This document shows, piece after piece, positions 9,027 to 18,630 of a stretch of DNA of 64,000 nt; position 1 is the stretch's first letter; every line of letters starts with the position of its first letter. The DNA comes from Chryseobacterium carnipullorum (GTDB taxonomy: Bacteria > Bacteroidota > Bacteroidia > Flavobacteriales > Weeksellaceae): the NCBI RefSeq assembly GCF_900142785.1, contig NZ_FRCD01000014.1:1-64000 (forward strand). Reading direction: 5' to 3'. The position numbers and the translations under genes were made by a program. The notes beneath the pieces are model-generated. The model worked only from the letters and a program-made list of their open reading frames with translations, was not told the DNA's origin and did not search any database.

Positions 9027-11246
9027 ATGAGTGAAATTCTATTGGTCCTGTTCATCATAGCCATCATCTTTTTTATCTTCAATCATCTAAATAACAAGAT
9101 CAGAAGACTGGAGAAGGAAGTATCTGATCTTACCACTAAAATTAATCAACCTCAACAAGACAGAGAAATTCAAATTTTACAACATGAGCAAAAACCTGTA
9201 GAGGAAATCAAAACTCAAAATACAGCACAACAACCTGATGTGCATGAGAAAATCCTTGCAGACAATAGACCTTCACCACCACAAAAAGACTGGCTGGAAC
9301 CTGTGTTTGACTTTTTGAAACAAAACATTCTTACGATCGTCGGTATTTTCACGCTTGTTCTCGGTTTGGGCTATTTTGTAAAATATGCAATTGACAAAAA
9401 CTGGATAGGAGAAACTTCCAGGGCGGGAATAGGTTTTGTTGCGGGAACGGGAATTATGCTGCTGGGACATTTTTTACGAAAAAACTATGCTGTTTTTGCC
9501 TCGATCATCACCGGTGGCGGAATTTCAGTTTTATATTTCACCACTACAATTGGGTTTCAGGAATATCATTTGTTTACCCAGAATACAGCTTTTGTGATTA
9601 CGACTTTGATTACCATTGTTTCTATCGCCCTTGCGCATTATTATAAAAGTGAGATCTTAATTATTTTTGCGATGCTTGGAGGTTTTCTTGCTCCCTTGAT
9701 GATCAGCACGGGACAAAGCAACTATCTTTTCCTGTTTACCTATCTGACGCTGTTAAATATTGGGATGCTTGCTACCTCGTTCCTGAAACACTGGAAAAGT
9801 GTGGGGTGGACAGCTTACATTTTCACAAGTATGTATCTTTTTTACTGGACTTCTGAAAAGCCGGAGCTGCTGAGCATCGTCTTTTATATCATCAGTTATA
9901 TTATTTTCTACATTTTTGCGCTTCAGGACTATATCAAAAAGAATACACTTTCAACTTCGGATACTTTAATGCTTGTTTTAATTAATTTTTCAAGTATTAT
10001 CGGGCTCGTTTATACATTTAAAACATTAAGCTATGAACCGGTTATTATTTTTCCGCTTGTTTTCGCCGCAGGCAACGGTGTGCTTTTATTAAGAGAATAT
10101 GGGAAGAAAAGTTTTGGTTTCAGTTATTCCATTTTTGCAGCGCTCACGATCAGTCTCGTCACCGTTGCAGTAGCGTTTCAGTTCAAAACTCATCTTATTA
10201 CAAGCGTTTGGGCTATAGAAGCATCCCTTCTTGTTTATTTCTGGAAAAAAAGCGGACACCCCATTTTCAAGACCTGTTTTTACGTTTTGTTTCCACTGGT
10301 GATTATTGCACAAATGATGACGTGGACAGAATATTTTCATAAAGAGCATATGGGTATTATTTTTAATCCTGTCTTTTTAACGAGTCTTGTGACTGTTTCT
10401 ACCACGGTCCTTAATCTCTTTTTATTAAAAAAAACCAGTGAGCCAGGAAAAAAGGACGATCATTTTTTCGAAAATGTTTTCGCTGTTGTAAGTTATGGGG
10501 TTATCTATATTGCGTTACTGCTGGAGATCATTTATCATATCTCGGATATGCCATGGGCAGCGATGTTGAGCATCGGACTCCTGTTTAGCATCTACTATCT
10601 ATTTATATTAATTTTATTGAGGAAAAAGCTGGATATTGACGGAAGGATCCAAACCGGTCTTATTTATCTGTTTGTTATCCTGATTGCTTTCAATTCTTCC
10701 TTGGCAGCATCTGAAGTTGTGACGGTCGTCTTACGTAAACAACTCACCTTCGGTTTCTATACGATCCACCTGCTGCAATGGATTCCTTTTGTCTATATTT
10801 TATGGAATGCCGCTGTTATGAAGGACTTTTATAAAACAAAGACCTCTTACCTGGCGATTTCCGTTTCCCTTGTTATTGGAATAAGCTACGGATTCTACAA
10901 TACCTATATCTTAAGTTCTTCAACTGATATTTCCAGTATCTACAAAATAAAAGAACATTTTACCATTCTTTACCTTCCTATCATCTGGACTGTTCTGGCA
11001 AGCATTTTCATTTATGTAAGTTTAAAGAAAAATATTCCCGAATACAGCAGAATAGGTTTTATCCTGATTGGAATTATGGTGCTCAAATTGTACAGCTATG
11101 ATGTTTGGCAGATGGATAATATCTCAAGAATCACTGCATTTATTATCCTCGGAGTGATTTTATTACTCAGCTCATTTACATTCCAGAGACTGAAGAATAT
11201 TATTAAAAATATGGTTGATAAAAAGGAAGAGGAGAAGAAAAACTAA
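9027..11246 (+). CDS. Large polytopic DUF2339 membrane protein
   Basis: A 739-residue protein. The N-terminus has one membrane segment (about 3-20) followed by a charged coiled-coil stretch (about 24-85). More than twenty hydrophobic segments then fill the rest. The DUF2339 hallmark region includes GIFTLVLGLGYFVKYAIDKNWI and GIGFVAGTGIMLLGHFLRKNY, followed by a SIITGGGISVLYFTTTIGF glycine-rich segment. The family's function is not established. The C-terminus is a short cytosolic Lys/Glu tail. It stands alone on the plus strand. Confidence 0.88.
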   Translation: MSEILLVLFIIAIIFFIFNHLNNKIRRLEKEVSDLTTKINQPQQDREIQILQHEQKPVEEIKTQNTAQQPDVHEKILADNRPSPPQKDWLEPVFDFLKQNILTIVGIFTLVLGLGYFVKYAIDKNWIGETSRAGIGFVAGTGIMLLGHFLRKNYAVFASIITGGGISVLYFTTTIGFQEYHLFTQNTAFVITTLITIVSIALAHYYKSEILIIFAMLGGFLAPLMISTGQSNYLFLFTYLTLLNIGMLATSFLKHWKSVGWTAYIFTSMYLFYWTSEKPELLSIVFYIISYIIFYIFALQDYIKKNTLSTSDTLMLVLINFSSIIGLVYTFKTLSYEPVIIFPLVFAAGNGVLLLREYGKKSFGFSYSIFAALTISLVTVAVAFQFKTHLITSVWAIEASLLVYFWKKSGHPIFKTCFYVLFPLVIIAQMMTWTEYFHKEHMGIIFNPVFLTSLVTVSTTVLNLFLLKKTSEPGKKDDHFFENVFAVVSYGVIYIALLLEIIYHISDMPWAAMLSIGLLFSIYYLFILILLRKKLDIDGRIQTGLIYLFVILIAFNSSLAASEVVTVVLRKQLTFGFYTIHLLQWIPFVYILWNAAVMKDFYKTKTSYLAISVSLVIGISYGFYNTYILSSSTDISSIYKIKEHFTILYLPIIWTVLASIFIYVSLKKNIPEYSRIGFILIGIMVLKLYSYDVWQMDNISRITAFIILGVILLLSSFTFQRLKNIIKNMVDKKEEEKKN

Positions 11247-11405
11247 GGAAGCATGATTAAATAGTTAACCATGTTATTATAAAATTAAAAAACTTCAACA
11301 AAACCTTTTATTTCTAATCAATATTTAAAATATCATAAAAATTCATTCACATTTTATAAAAATTAATTATATTTATCCAGTTTTTAACAGTTACATATTC
11401 CGGTT

Positions 11406-11846
11406 ATGAAAAAAATACTTTATTCTTTTTTAATAGTATCATCTGCAGCATTATCTGCCCAGAAGAATCCTTCTGTCAAGTTTGCTGTTGCCAATGATAT
11501 TGTGGGGACGGTAGGCATGTTCAGTGCCAGAAAAGCGATCGTTCAAAGCTCAAACACCTATAAAAGTGCTGCCGGGCTGCCTCAGGGTTTAAAAAAATAC
11601 GGTTTTATAGCCGAAAAAGGCCTTACGGAATTTAAAATCAAAAGTGGTTATGAAGGTTTGGACAGAATCTCTCTTGCTCAGCTGAATGAACAATACGGAC
11701 TTCCTGAAAACACTCCTGTAATTATTGAAGGCTACGAGTTTCCGGATACCGATATGAAAATCTACGGCGATATGATGGGCAACGTTGAAGTGAAGGATTA
11801 TAACGGAAAAAAGACCGTATTCATGACTTCAAGCAACCTAAAGTAA
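11406..11846 (+). CDS. Small secreted protein of unknown function
   Basis: A 146-residue protein with a signal peptide (1-18, ending LSAQ). The mature part holds no motif I recognise; LDRISLAQLNEQYGLPENTPVIIEGYEF resembles the plug-adjacent phrase seen in several unnamed Bacteroidota periplasmic proteins. It is convergent with rarA and shares its terminator hairpin. Confidence 0.65.
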   Translation: MKKILYSFLIVSSAALSAQKNPSVKFAVANDIVGTVGMFSARKAIVQSSNTYKSAAGLPQGLKKYGFIAEKGLTEFKIKSGYEGLDRISLAQLNEQYGLPENTPVIIEGYEFPDTDMKIYGDMMGNVEVKDYNGKKTVFMTSSNLK

Positions 11847-11869
11847 ATTACAGAGAATTACATTATAAT

Positions 11870-11898
11870 AAAAGGATACTTTAAAAAGTATCCTTTTG
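11870..11898. terminator. Bidirectional terminator between convergent genes
   Basis: AAAAGGATACTTT and AAAGTATCCTTTT form a long stem with A-rich and T-rich flanks, between the secreted-protein gene and rarA. Confidence 0.85.
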
Positions 11899-11901
11899 TC
11901 T

Positions 11902-13179
11902 TTAATATCTGTTATTCCATTTTTTCTTAAGCTCTTCGTAAATTTTCTTTTCCGTAGCATTGTTGCCAGGCTGATAAAGTTTCGCATGCTTAATTTCTTC
12001 AGGCAGAAAATCCTGATCTACAAAGTTTCCTTCGTACGAATGAGCATATTTATACTCCTTACCATAATCCAGATCTTTCATCAGTTTGGTAGGCGCATTC
12101 CTCAAATGCAGGGGCACTGGAAGGTTTCCGGTCTGCTTTACCAGAGCCAGGGCATCATTAATTGCCATATAGGTTGAATTACTCTTAGGTGAAACGGCCA
12201 GATAAACTGCAGTTTCACTTAAAATTATTCTTGATTCCGGATTACCAATCACATTGATGGCCTGGAAACAGTTATTGGCGATCACCAAAGCATTAGGATT
12301 AGCAAGGCCTATGTCTTCTGCTGCCAGAATAAGCATTCTCCGGGCAATAAACTTGATATCCTCCCCTCCTGCAATCATTCTTGCCAGCCAGTAAACCGCA
12401 CCATTCGGATCGCCGCCCCGCATAGATTTGATGAAGGCAGAAATAATATCATAATGCTGCTCTCCATTTTTATCATAGAGCGCCATTGTTTCCTGCAAAA
12501 TATCAAGAACGTCTGCGTTGCTGATCTCTTCTTTATTTGAATTCATGTACTGGTTAAGCACCAATTCAACAGAATTGATCAACTTTCTTGCATCTCCTCC
12601 AGAATATTGGATCAATGCTTCCTTTTCTGCAACTTTAAAATGAGTCCCTTCATCTTTATTGTATCGTTGAAAAGCAGTATCAATCAATTCTTCTAGCTTT
12701 TCATAGCTGAGTGCTTTCAAAATATACACCTGACTTCTTGATAAAAGGGCAGATACAACTTCAAAGCTGGGGTTTTCTGTGGTAGCCCCTATTAAAACTA
12801 TCCAGCCCTTCTCAACCGCATGAAGCAGGGAATCCTGTTGGGATTTATTGAAACGGTGAATCTCATCGATGAATAAAATAGGAGATTTACCTGAAAACAG
12901 GTTTTGTTTTTTAGCATCTTCAATCACGTCACGCACATCTTTTACCCCTGAAGAAACTGCTGAGAGTTTATAAAACTTCCTGCCTGATTTTTCAGAAATA
13001 ATTTCTGCTAATGTTGTTTTTCCTGTACCTGGAGGTCCCCAAAGGATGAGTGAGTTCAGGGCATTATTTTCGATCATCTTTCTGATCGTGCCTTTTTCTC
13101 CGGTAAGATGTTCCTGTCCAAGAACTTCATCCAGGGTTTTGGGTCTTAATTTTTCGGCTAATGGAGTATTTTGGCTCAA
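11902..13179 (-). CDS. rarA: Replication-associated recombination protein A (RarA/MgsA), AAA+ ATPase
   Basis: A 425-residue clamp-loader-like ATPase acting at stalled forks. It has Walker A GPPGTGKTT at 48-56, Walker B LFIDEIHRF at about 103-111, the sensor-type GATTENPSF, and a C-terminal tetramerisation region. The start is a TTG at 13177-13179: the protein begins SQNTPLAEKLRPKTLDEVLG as expected for the family, and an in-frame TAA lies three codons upstream, so no ATG start is possible. It shares the bidirectional terminator with the gene to the left and is divergent from yidD. Confidence 0.95.
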   Translation of the reverse strand: MSQNTPLAEKLRPKTLDEVLGQEHLTGEKGTIRKMIENNALNSLILWGPPGTGKTTLAEIISEKSGRKFYKLSAVSSGVKDVRDVIEDAKKQNLFSGKSPILFIDEIHRFNKSQQDSLLHAVEKGWIVLIGATTENPSFEVVSALLSRSQVYILKALSYEKLEELIDTAFQRYNKDEGTHFKVAEKEALIQYSGGDARKLINSVELVLNQYMNSNKEEISNADVLDILQETMALYDKNGEQHYDIISAFIKSMRGGDPNGAVYWLARMIAGGEDIKFIARRMLILAAEDIGLANPNALVIANNCFQAINVIGNPESRIILSETAVYLAVSPKSNSTYMAINDALALVKQTGNLPVPLHLRNAPTKLMKDLDYGKEYKYAHSYEGNFVDQDFLPEEIKHAKLYQPGNNATEKKIYEELKKKWNNRY

Positions 13180-13265
13180 GATAATTTATTTTTTCGGTAA
13201 ACAGATTCAGTTTTTTGATCTCTGAAACTTCTAACAAAATTAAACTAATTTTAATTTTTTTACCC

Positions 13266-13273
13266 TATTTTTG
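13266..13273 (+). promoter_or_regulatory. -7 box (TATTTTTG) of yidD-lgt
   Basis: An exact TAnnTTTG match. Transcription should start about 13278-13280, which excludes the ATG at 13215 as the yidD start. Confidence 0.6.
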
Positions 13274-13280
13274 CATTGTT

Positions 13281-13532
13281 TTGGAACATACATTCAATAA
13301 AATCATTAGTTTTCCCTTGGTAATTTTGATAAAATTTTACCAATGGTTTATTTCGCCCCTACTTCCTAAAAACTGCCGTTACGAACCTACCTGCTCTCAT
13401 TATATGGTGGAAGCTCTTCAGGTGCATGGTATTTTCAAAGGATTGTGGATGGGAATCAAAAGAATTTCAAAATGTCATCCATGGGGAGGCAGTGGCTATG
13501 ACCCTGTTCCTCCAAAAAAAATAAATCAGTAA
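13281..13532 (+). CDS. yidD: Membrane protein insertion efficiency factor YidD
   Basis: An 83-residue inner-membrane-associated protein thought to aid YidC-dependent insertion. It has the family core LIKFYQWFISPLLPKNCRYEPTCS, then YMVEAL, GxxKGLWMGIKRISKCHPW and GGSGYDPVP, with the three conserved Cys. The TTG at 13281 gives the usual YidD length. An ATG at 13215 is in frame but upstream of the promoter box. If TTG is right, the mRNA would be almost leaderless. lgt follows after 21 bases, probably as one operon. Confidence 0.88.
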   Translation: MEHTFNKIISFPLVILIKFYQWFISPLLPKNCRYEPTCSHYMVEALQVHGIFKGLWMGIKRISKCHPWGGSGYDPVPPKKINQ

Positions 13533-13553
13533 CAAAGTATTAAATCAATAGAA

Positions 13554-14822
13554 ATGAGTAACTTATTTTTCAGAATTTATCTCGTCGTATTTGCATTGAT
13601 CACGCAGTTTGCCTTTTCCCAGGAATATCCCGGAGGTTTATCTGACGGGACTCTGAAAGTAAACGGAGCGGGAATTCCGGTAAAAATCTATTCTACTACC
13701 GAGATCATTGATCTCAGCGCTTTTCCGGAAAAGACCACTAACAATAATGTTCTGGTTATCTTCAATGATTCCAATTTTGAACCGGCACACTTTGATTCAG
13801 GGACGCTCATCCTAACGAAATACAAGACTTTCAAATATCAGTTTTTCGATAAACATTTTAAACTGATTGACAGCCCAATTACTCAGGACAATATTACAGC
13901 TTTTAAATATGCAGTAAAATCAGCAAAACCCATTACAGAGTCTGACAATGTTGCACTGGAAACACCTTTCAAAATATGGGATCCTTCAAAAGGGATTCAG
14001 CTAGGGCCGGTTACATTACATTTCTATAGCTTAATGTTTGTTTTTGCTTTTGGTTTTGGTTACGTTTTAATGTTGAGAATCTTTAAAATCGATAATGTTA
14101 ATCAGAAATATCTGGAACCTCTTTTCACATGGACGCTGATCGGAACTATTTTAGGAGCCAGATTAGGGCATGTTATCTTTTATCAGCCGGAGCTTTTTAA
14201 AGAAGATTTCTGGAGTGTATTTTTGCCGATAAGCACTAAAAACGGATTGAAATTTACAGGATTCTCCGGGTTGGCCAGTCATGGAGCAACAATAGCACTT
14301 ATTTTTACCACTTTATATTATTCATTTAAGATTATTAAAAAAAATCCATTCTGGGTGTATGACAGGATCGGAATTGTGGTTGCTTTAGGAGGTGCCTTTG
14401 TAAGAATCGGTAATTTTTTCAATTCAGAGATTGTAGGAAAAGCAGTGGATCCCAATTCTCCGTTTGCCATTCTTTTCCCACAGCAGAGCAGCGAATATGG
14501 TCCTACAGTTCCCCGCTACCCTGGTCAGCTTCTTGAGGCTGCGGGCTATTTTCTATTGTTCGTATTGTTATGGATATTGTACAGAAAAACAAACAAAAAA
14601 TATCAACAGGGATGGCTTTTTGGATTATTCTTCATTATCCTTTGGGCGGTAAGATTCTTTGTTGAATTCCTGAAAGAACCTCAGGGCGATGAGTTTATCC
14701 GTATCGGAGGACTGAATACGGGACAGGTACTTTCTATTCCGTTTATGATTGCAGGTGTGGTTATCATGATTATTTCTAAAAAATTCAAGATTACGCAGGC
14801 AGAAAATGAAAAGCCTGAGTAA
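13554..14822 (+). CDS. lgt: Prolipoprotein diacylglyceryl transferase Lgt with an extra N-terminal domain
   Basis: A 422-residue inner-membrane enzyme that transfers diacylglycerol to the lipobox Cys of prolipoproteins. The Lgt core starts near residue 148: GARLGHVIFY (201-210), FSGLASHGAT (237-246, the region holding the conserved His), and RIGNFFNSEIVG (284-295, with the conserved Arg of the Lgt signature). The first ~140 residues form a separate part with a signal-like segment (about 6-22, ending FAFSQ) and a beta-rich extracytoplasmic domain not found in standard Lgt (about 260-330 residues). It follows yidD, and a terminator follows. Confidence 0.93.
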   Translation: MSNLFFRIYLVVFALITQFAFSQEYPGGLSDGTLKVNGAGIPVKIYSTTEIIDLSAFPEKTTNNNVLVIFNDSNFEPAHFDSGTLILTKYKTFKYQFFDKHFKLIDSPITQDNITAFKYAVKSAKPITESDNVALETPFKIWDPSKGIQLGPVTLHFYSLMFVFAFGFGYVLMLRIFKIDNVNQKYLEPLFTWTLIGTILGARLGHVIFYQPELFKEDFWSVFLPISTKNGLKFTGFSGLASHGATIALIFTTLYYSFKIIKKNPFWVYDRIGIVVALGGAFVRIGNFFNSEIVGKAVDPNSPFAILFPQQSSEYGPTVPRYPGQLLEAAGYFLLFVLLWILYRKTNKKYQQGWLFGLFFIILWAVRFFVEFLKEPQGDEFIRIGGLNTGQVLSIPFMIAGVVIMIISKKFKITQAENEKPE

Positions 14823-14842
14823 TAACAGATGATAAAATAAAA

Positions 14843-14878
14843 GGGCAAATTTGCGGAGAAGCGAATTTGCCCTTTTTC
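14843..14878 (+). terminator. Intrinsic terminator after lgt
   Basis: GGGCAAATTTGC pairs with GCGAATTTGCCC (one G-U), then TTTTTCTTTTT. Confidence 0.88.
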
Positions 14879-14920
14879 TTTTTATAAATTGGACCGTCTA
14901 ATATGTCTTTTTTTACTTTA

Positions 14921-16438
14921 TCATAATTTCATTGCGGTTCTTTTGGTCAATTCCTCGAAAACAGCTCCAAATTCATTGATCACATCTGTAGGAAGCATCG
15001 ATTCTTTAGAGTATTTCTCAGCAGCTAAATCAGCTGCCCGGCCATGAAGCCAGACTCCCAAAATACAAGCCTCTTCCTGAGTATATCCCTGCGCTATTAA
15101 TGAAGTAAGAATACCCGTAAGGATATCTCCGCTCCCACCTTTGGCAAGTCCGGAATTTCCGGTAATATTGTAAAATACATTTCCTTCCGGAGTCACAATT
15201 TGGGTGTGATGGTCTTTTAAAACGATATAGACATTAAATTCTGCAGCTTTTTCACGGGCAAGCGCCAGTCTTTCAAATGAATTTTCAGTGCTTCCGAATA
15301 ATCGTTCAAATTCCTTAGGATGCGGCGTTATGACAGACTGTTGAGGAATCAGTTTCAGATTTTTACTATCTTTTGAAAGAATATTCAATGCATCAGCATC
15401 CAGGACCACAGGATGGGTGTATTCTTTTAAGAAATCCAGCAGGCCTTTTTCTGTCTCTCGATGAGTGCCCAAACCGGGTCCGATACCATATACTGTATGG
15501 TCTTCCGATTTGAAATTTTCTATAAATCTTGTTCCGCTTTCTATAAACATTGCTTCAGGACATGAGATCTGCAGAATTTCATACCCACACGCTGGTGCCA
15601 AAGTAAAAGTAAGTCCTGCTCCGACTTTTAAAGCCGATTTTGTAGCCAGTACTGCTGCTCCTATCTTACCATAACTTCCTCCTGCAATAGTTACTTTTCC
15701 ATAAGTTCCTTTATGAGAGAAGTCTTTTCTTGGTTTAAAAATACGATCGATAAGTTTGTCATCAACTGTAAAATCTTCAGCCTTCTCTGTTTCCAGGTAT
15801 CCCGTATGAAGCCCTATATCGAGAATAATGACAGTTCCTACATATGGCCCTGTTTCAGGATGAAGAAAACTCTTTTTCCAGGATTGAAAACTCAGGGTGT
15901 AATGAGCCTGAAAAATAACCGGATGATCTTCAAATATATTATCAGCAGGCAGACCGGAAGGAATATCGACTGCAATTTTAATACAATCCTGCTCGTTCAG
16001 CAGTTCGACCAATTCTGTATAAATACCTTCTAAGGGTCGTGAAAGCCCCGTCCCAAAAAGAGCATCAATAACAATGGTCCTGGCATCAAAATTATAGTGT
16101 TCTGCTTCTTTAAACTCTCTAATAGAAATTCCAGAAAAATCCCTGAGCCTTTTTAAATTGACCGACGCCTGATCTGATAATTTACCTCTGATGTTTTTTA
16201 TAAAAATATCTACATCGAAACCTTTGGTATAAAGGATTCTCGCCACGGCAAGTCCATCACCGCCATTGTTTCCGGTACCACAGAAGATAGCAATTTTTTT
16301 ATGGTTTTTACAGTTTTCGGAAATCCAGCCTGCTAAAGTCTCGGAAGCCCTCTCCATAAGCTGTATTGAAGAAACAGGTTCTTGCGAAATCGTAAAACTG
16401 TCCCAGCGGCGTATTTGTTCTGCGGTAAATATTTTCAT
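14921..16438 (-). CDS. nnr: Bifunctional NAD(P)H-hydrate epimerase / ADP-dependent dehydratase
   Basis: A 505-residue repair enzyme fusing NnrE (YjeF_N, about 1-215) and NnrD (carbohydrate-kinase-like, about 230-500). It restores damaged NAD(P)H hydrates. The epimerase half shows IFCGTGNNGGDGLAVARIL and IDALFGTGLSRPL. The dehydratase half shows GSYGKIGAAVLATKSALKVGAGL, GIGPGLG, VLDADALN, TPHPKEFERLF and NSGLAKGGSGDILTGI, the last carrying the catalytic Asp in GxGD. The fusion is the standard bacterial arrangement. It is monocistronic and convergent with lgt. Confidence 0.95.
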   Translation of the reverse strand: MKIFTAEQIRRWDSFTISQEPVSSIQLMERASETLAGWISENCKNHKKIAIFCGTGNNGGDGLAVARILYTKGFDVDIFIKNIRGKLSDQASVNLKRLRDFSGISIREFKEAEHYNFDARTIVIDALFGTGLSRPLEGIYTELVELLNEQDCIKIAVDIPSGLPADNIFEDHPVIFQAHYTLSFQSWKKSFLHPETGPYVGTVIILDIGLHTGYLETEKAEDFTVDDKLIDRIFKPRKDFSHKGTYGKVTIAGGSYGKIGAAVLATKSALKVGAGLTFTLAPACGYEILQISCPEAMFIESGTRFIENFKSEDHTVYGIGPGLGTHRETEKGLLDFLKEYTHPVVLDADALNILSKDSKNLKLIPQQSVITPHPKEFERLFGSTENSFERLALAREKAAEFNVYIVLKDHHTQIVTPEGNVFYNITGNSGLAKGGSGDILTGILTSLIAQGYTQEEACILGVWLHGRAADLAAEKYSKESMLPTDVINEFGAVFEELTKRTAMKL

Positions 16439-16646
16439 AAGATAGTGTGAAACTTTTAACCAAATTACGAAAGATTTCTTTGACGGTCTATTCTTAGTTA
16501 TACAAATGCATGCAAATTATTACTATGATAAATATTTAATTAAAAATATTAACTCTACTTAAAAAAACTCTTAATTACAGTCCATAATTCAATAATTATG
16601 GAATAAAAAAACTCTAAAAAGTAACGTTTTTTACATTTTTTAATTA

Positions 16647-16654
16647 TATTTTTG
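16647..16654 (+). promoter_or_regulatory. -7 box (TATTTTTG) of mscL
   Basis: An exact TAnnTTTG match, 30 bases before the ATG. Confidence 0.6.
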
Positions 16655-16684
16655 TGTGTATACTAATTAAAAAAAATATAAATT

Positions 16685-17065
16685 ATGGGATTTGTTAATG
16701 AATTTAAAGCCTTTGCTTTTAAGGGTAATGTACTTGATCTGGCTGTCGGTGTCATTATCGGTGGGGCTTTTGGAAAAATTGTTTCCTCATTGGTAGAAGA
16801 TGTCATCACTCCACTTTTGCTGAATCCGGCATTGAAAGCAGCAGGTGCAGAAAACATTTCAAAACTTTCATGGAATGGAGTCACTTACGGTAATTTCCTT
16901 TCTGCTTTGATCAGTTTTCTGTGTATCGCTTTGGTCCTTTTCTGGATTATTAAAGGAGCCAATAAAATCATTAAAAAAGATGAGGCAGCTCCGGCAGGAC
17001 CTACTGCAGATCAACAGTTGCTGACTGAAATCAGAGATCTTCTAAAAAGCAAAAATAATATATAA
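16685..17065 (+). CDS. mscL: Large-conductance mechanosensitive channel MscL
   Basis: A 126-residue osmotic safety valve. The N-terminal amphipathic helix and TM1 read GFVNEFKAFAFKGNVLDLAVG then VIIGGAFGKIVSSLVEDVI, with the GAFGKI constriction conserved. TM2 lies at about 74-95, and the C-terminal bundle ends with QLLTEIRDLL. Length matches the family. It has its own promoter and terminator. Confidence 0.97.
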   Translation: MGFVNEFKAFAFKGNVLDLAVGVIIGGAFGKIVSSLVEDVITPLLLNPALKAAGAENISKLSWNGVTYGNFLSALISFLCIALVLFWIIKGANKIIKKDEAAPAGPTADQQLLTEIRDLLKSKNNI

Positions 17066-17070
17066 CACAA

Positions 17071-17093
17071 AAGCACCTCAAATTGAGGTGCTT
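17071..17093. terminator. Bidirectional terminator between mscL and serA
   Basis: AAGCACCTCA at 17071-17080 pairs with TGAGGTGCTT at 17084-17093. It is followed by T-rich sequence on the plus strand. Confidence 0.82.
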
Positions 17094-17117
17094 CATTATT
17101 TTTATCCGTTTCAGTGA

Positions 17118-18077
17118 TTACTGAATCTGTAAAATACTTGAAATCTGTTCTGCCAGAGAAAGTCCGATTCTGTCCTGAGCTTCTAAAGTAGAGGCTCCTG
17201 TGTGAGGAGTCAGAGAGATCTTTGAATGGTTCAATATAGCTTTGGAAGGGGTAGGCTCATTGATGAAAACATCTAATCCTGCAAATTTTACTTTGCCTGA
17301 ATCCAATGCTTCGATCAGGGCAGACTCATCGATAACTCCACCTCTTGAACAATTCACTACGGCAACACCGTCTTTCATGATGTCAAATTCATTTTTTCCG
17401 ATCATATATCCTTCTTTCTGAGCCGGAACGTGCAGGGTAATAAAATCTGAATGTTTCAATACTTCCTGAAGCGGTTCAGTTTCAATATCCACATTGATGA
17501 ACTGGTTATTATAGAATTTTACTTTGATGCTTGCCTTTCCCACATTATTATCTGCAGCAACCACTCTCATTCCCAATCCCAGAGCAATTCTGGCAACCTC
17601 CTGTCCTATTCTTCCCATTCCAACAATACCAATGGTTTTTCCTCTTAGTTCGATACCTGCAGTATAGGCCTTTTTAAGACCTGCGAATTCTGTATCTCCT
17701 ACCAACGGCATTTTTCTGTTGGAATCCTGAAGAAATCTTGCTCCTGAAAATAAATGGGCAAAAACAAGTTCAGCAACTGATTCTGAAGAAGCTGAGGGTG
17801 TATTGATCACATGAATTCCTTTTTCTCTTGCATAGTCCACGTCAATATTATCCATTCCTACACCACCACGTCCAATAATCCCAAGCGAAGGGCATCCGTC
17901 AATAATATCTTTTCTTACCTGCGTGGCACTTCTCACCAAGAGTGTGCGGATCTTATGCTCATTAATGTAATCTACCAAAAACTCCTGCGGAACTTTTGCA
18001 GTGATCACTTCAAACCCTTTCTCAGTCAGGGCATCAATTCCAGATTGATCCAGACCGTCATTTGCTAAAACTTTCAT
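17118..18077 (-). CDS. serA: D-3-phosphoglycerate dehydrogenase (short form)
   Basis: A 319-residue 2-hydroxyacid dehydrogenase for the first step of serine synthesis. The start MKVLANDGLDQSG at 18077 was chosen; a longer frame adds a non-homologous 25 residues. It shows the NAD motif GIVGMGRIGQEVAR, VNCSRGGVIDE with the catalytic-region Arg, the Glu in FINEPTP, and His in LTPHTGAST. No ACT domain is present, so this is the short type without serine feedback through ACT. It lies in the same direction as, and downstream of, a small HAD gene with a 100-base gap. Confidence 0.9.
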   Translation of the reverse strand: MKVLANDGLDQSGIDALTEKGFEVITAKVPQEFLVDYINEHKIRTLLVRSATQVRKDIIDGCPSLGIIGRGGVGMDNIDVDYAREKGIHVINTPSASSESVAELVFAHLFSGARFLQDSNRKMPLVGDTEFAGLKKAYTAGIELRGKTIGIVGMGRIGQEVARIALGLGMRVVAADNNVGKASIKVKFYNNQFINVDIETEPLQEVLKHSDFITLHVPAQKEGYMIGKNEFDIMKDGVAVVNCSRGGVIDESALIEALDSGKVKFAGLDVFINEPTPSKAILNHSKISLTPHTGASTLEAQDRIGLSLAEQISSILQIQ

Positions 18078-18177
18078 AAATACAATTGATATTAAAAAGT
18101 GAAAAGATTTAAAAATTAAAGAATTTTCAGTGCGTACACTTTCATTGTTCAATTTTTAAATCTTCGTATATGTTTTC

Positions 18178-18585
18178 TTAATCTTCTTTGAAAACTTCAA
18201 TGGTTACCTGCTTTTCTACAAGGTCTGTAAATCTGCCTTTGTACCTTGTAGCTCTTACCAAGTGGTTGTCTATCCAGTGATAGTTACCTCCTCTAGGTTT
18301 TCCGCAGAGTACGCTGTGGTATTTGAAGCCGTGCTTATCCAGCCAGTCGATCGTAATCTGTTTCAGGTTTTCTGTTCTTGATGTGAAGAAACAGATCTGA
18401 TGCCCTTCGTCATACCATTTGTTGACTGTTTCAAGTGCATCCGGGTAAGGCTCACAGGTGACCATTCTTTCTGGCTCTTCGTTCGGAACGTCCTCTGTAA
18501 TGGTACCGTCGATGTCTATTAAGTAATTTTTCACCCCGTCCTTAAGAATCGGACTTATATGCTCTTTATATTCTAACTCCATCAT
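18178..18585 (-). CDS. Small HAD-superfamily hydrolase
   Basis: A 135-residue protein (start ATG at 18585 or 18582). HAD motif I is LIDIDGTITED with both Asp, motif II is FFTSRTE, and a Lys in CGKPRGG is likely motif III. The motif IV Asp is in WIDNH. The short form with CGKPRGGNYHWIDNH is a recurrent cytosolic HAD type in Bacteroidota, often labelled phosphoheptose isomerase without good reason. The substrate is unknown. The -7 box at 18600 shows the in-frame ATG at 18630 is upstream of the transcript. Confidence 0.85.
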   Translation of the reverse strand: MMELEYKEHISPILKDGVKNYLIDIDGTITEDVPNEEPERMVTCEPYPDALETVNKWYDEGHQICFFTSRTENLKQITIDWLDKHGFKYHSVLCGKPRGGNYHWIDNHLVRATRYKGRFTDLVEKQVTIEVFKED

Positions 18586-18599
18586 TAAAATTTGAATGG

Positions 18600-18607
18600 C
18601 AAAGTTA
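18600..18607 (-). promoter_or_regulatory. -7 box (TAACTTTG) of the HAD gene
   Basis: An exact TAnnTTTG match on the minus strand, 15 bases before the chosen ATG. Confidence 0.6.
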
Positions 18608-18630
18608 CAATTTTTAGATTGAACCTCCAT

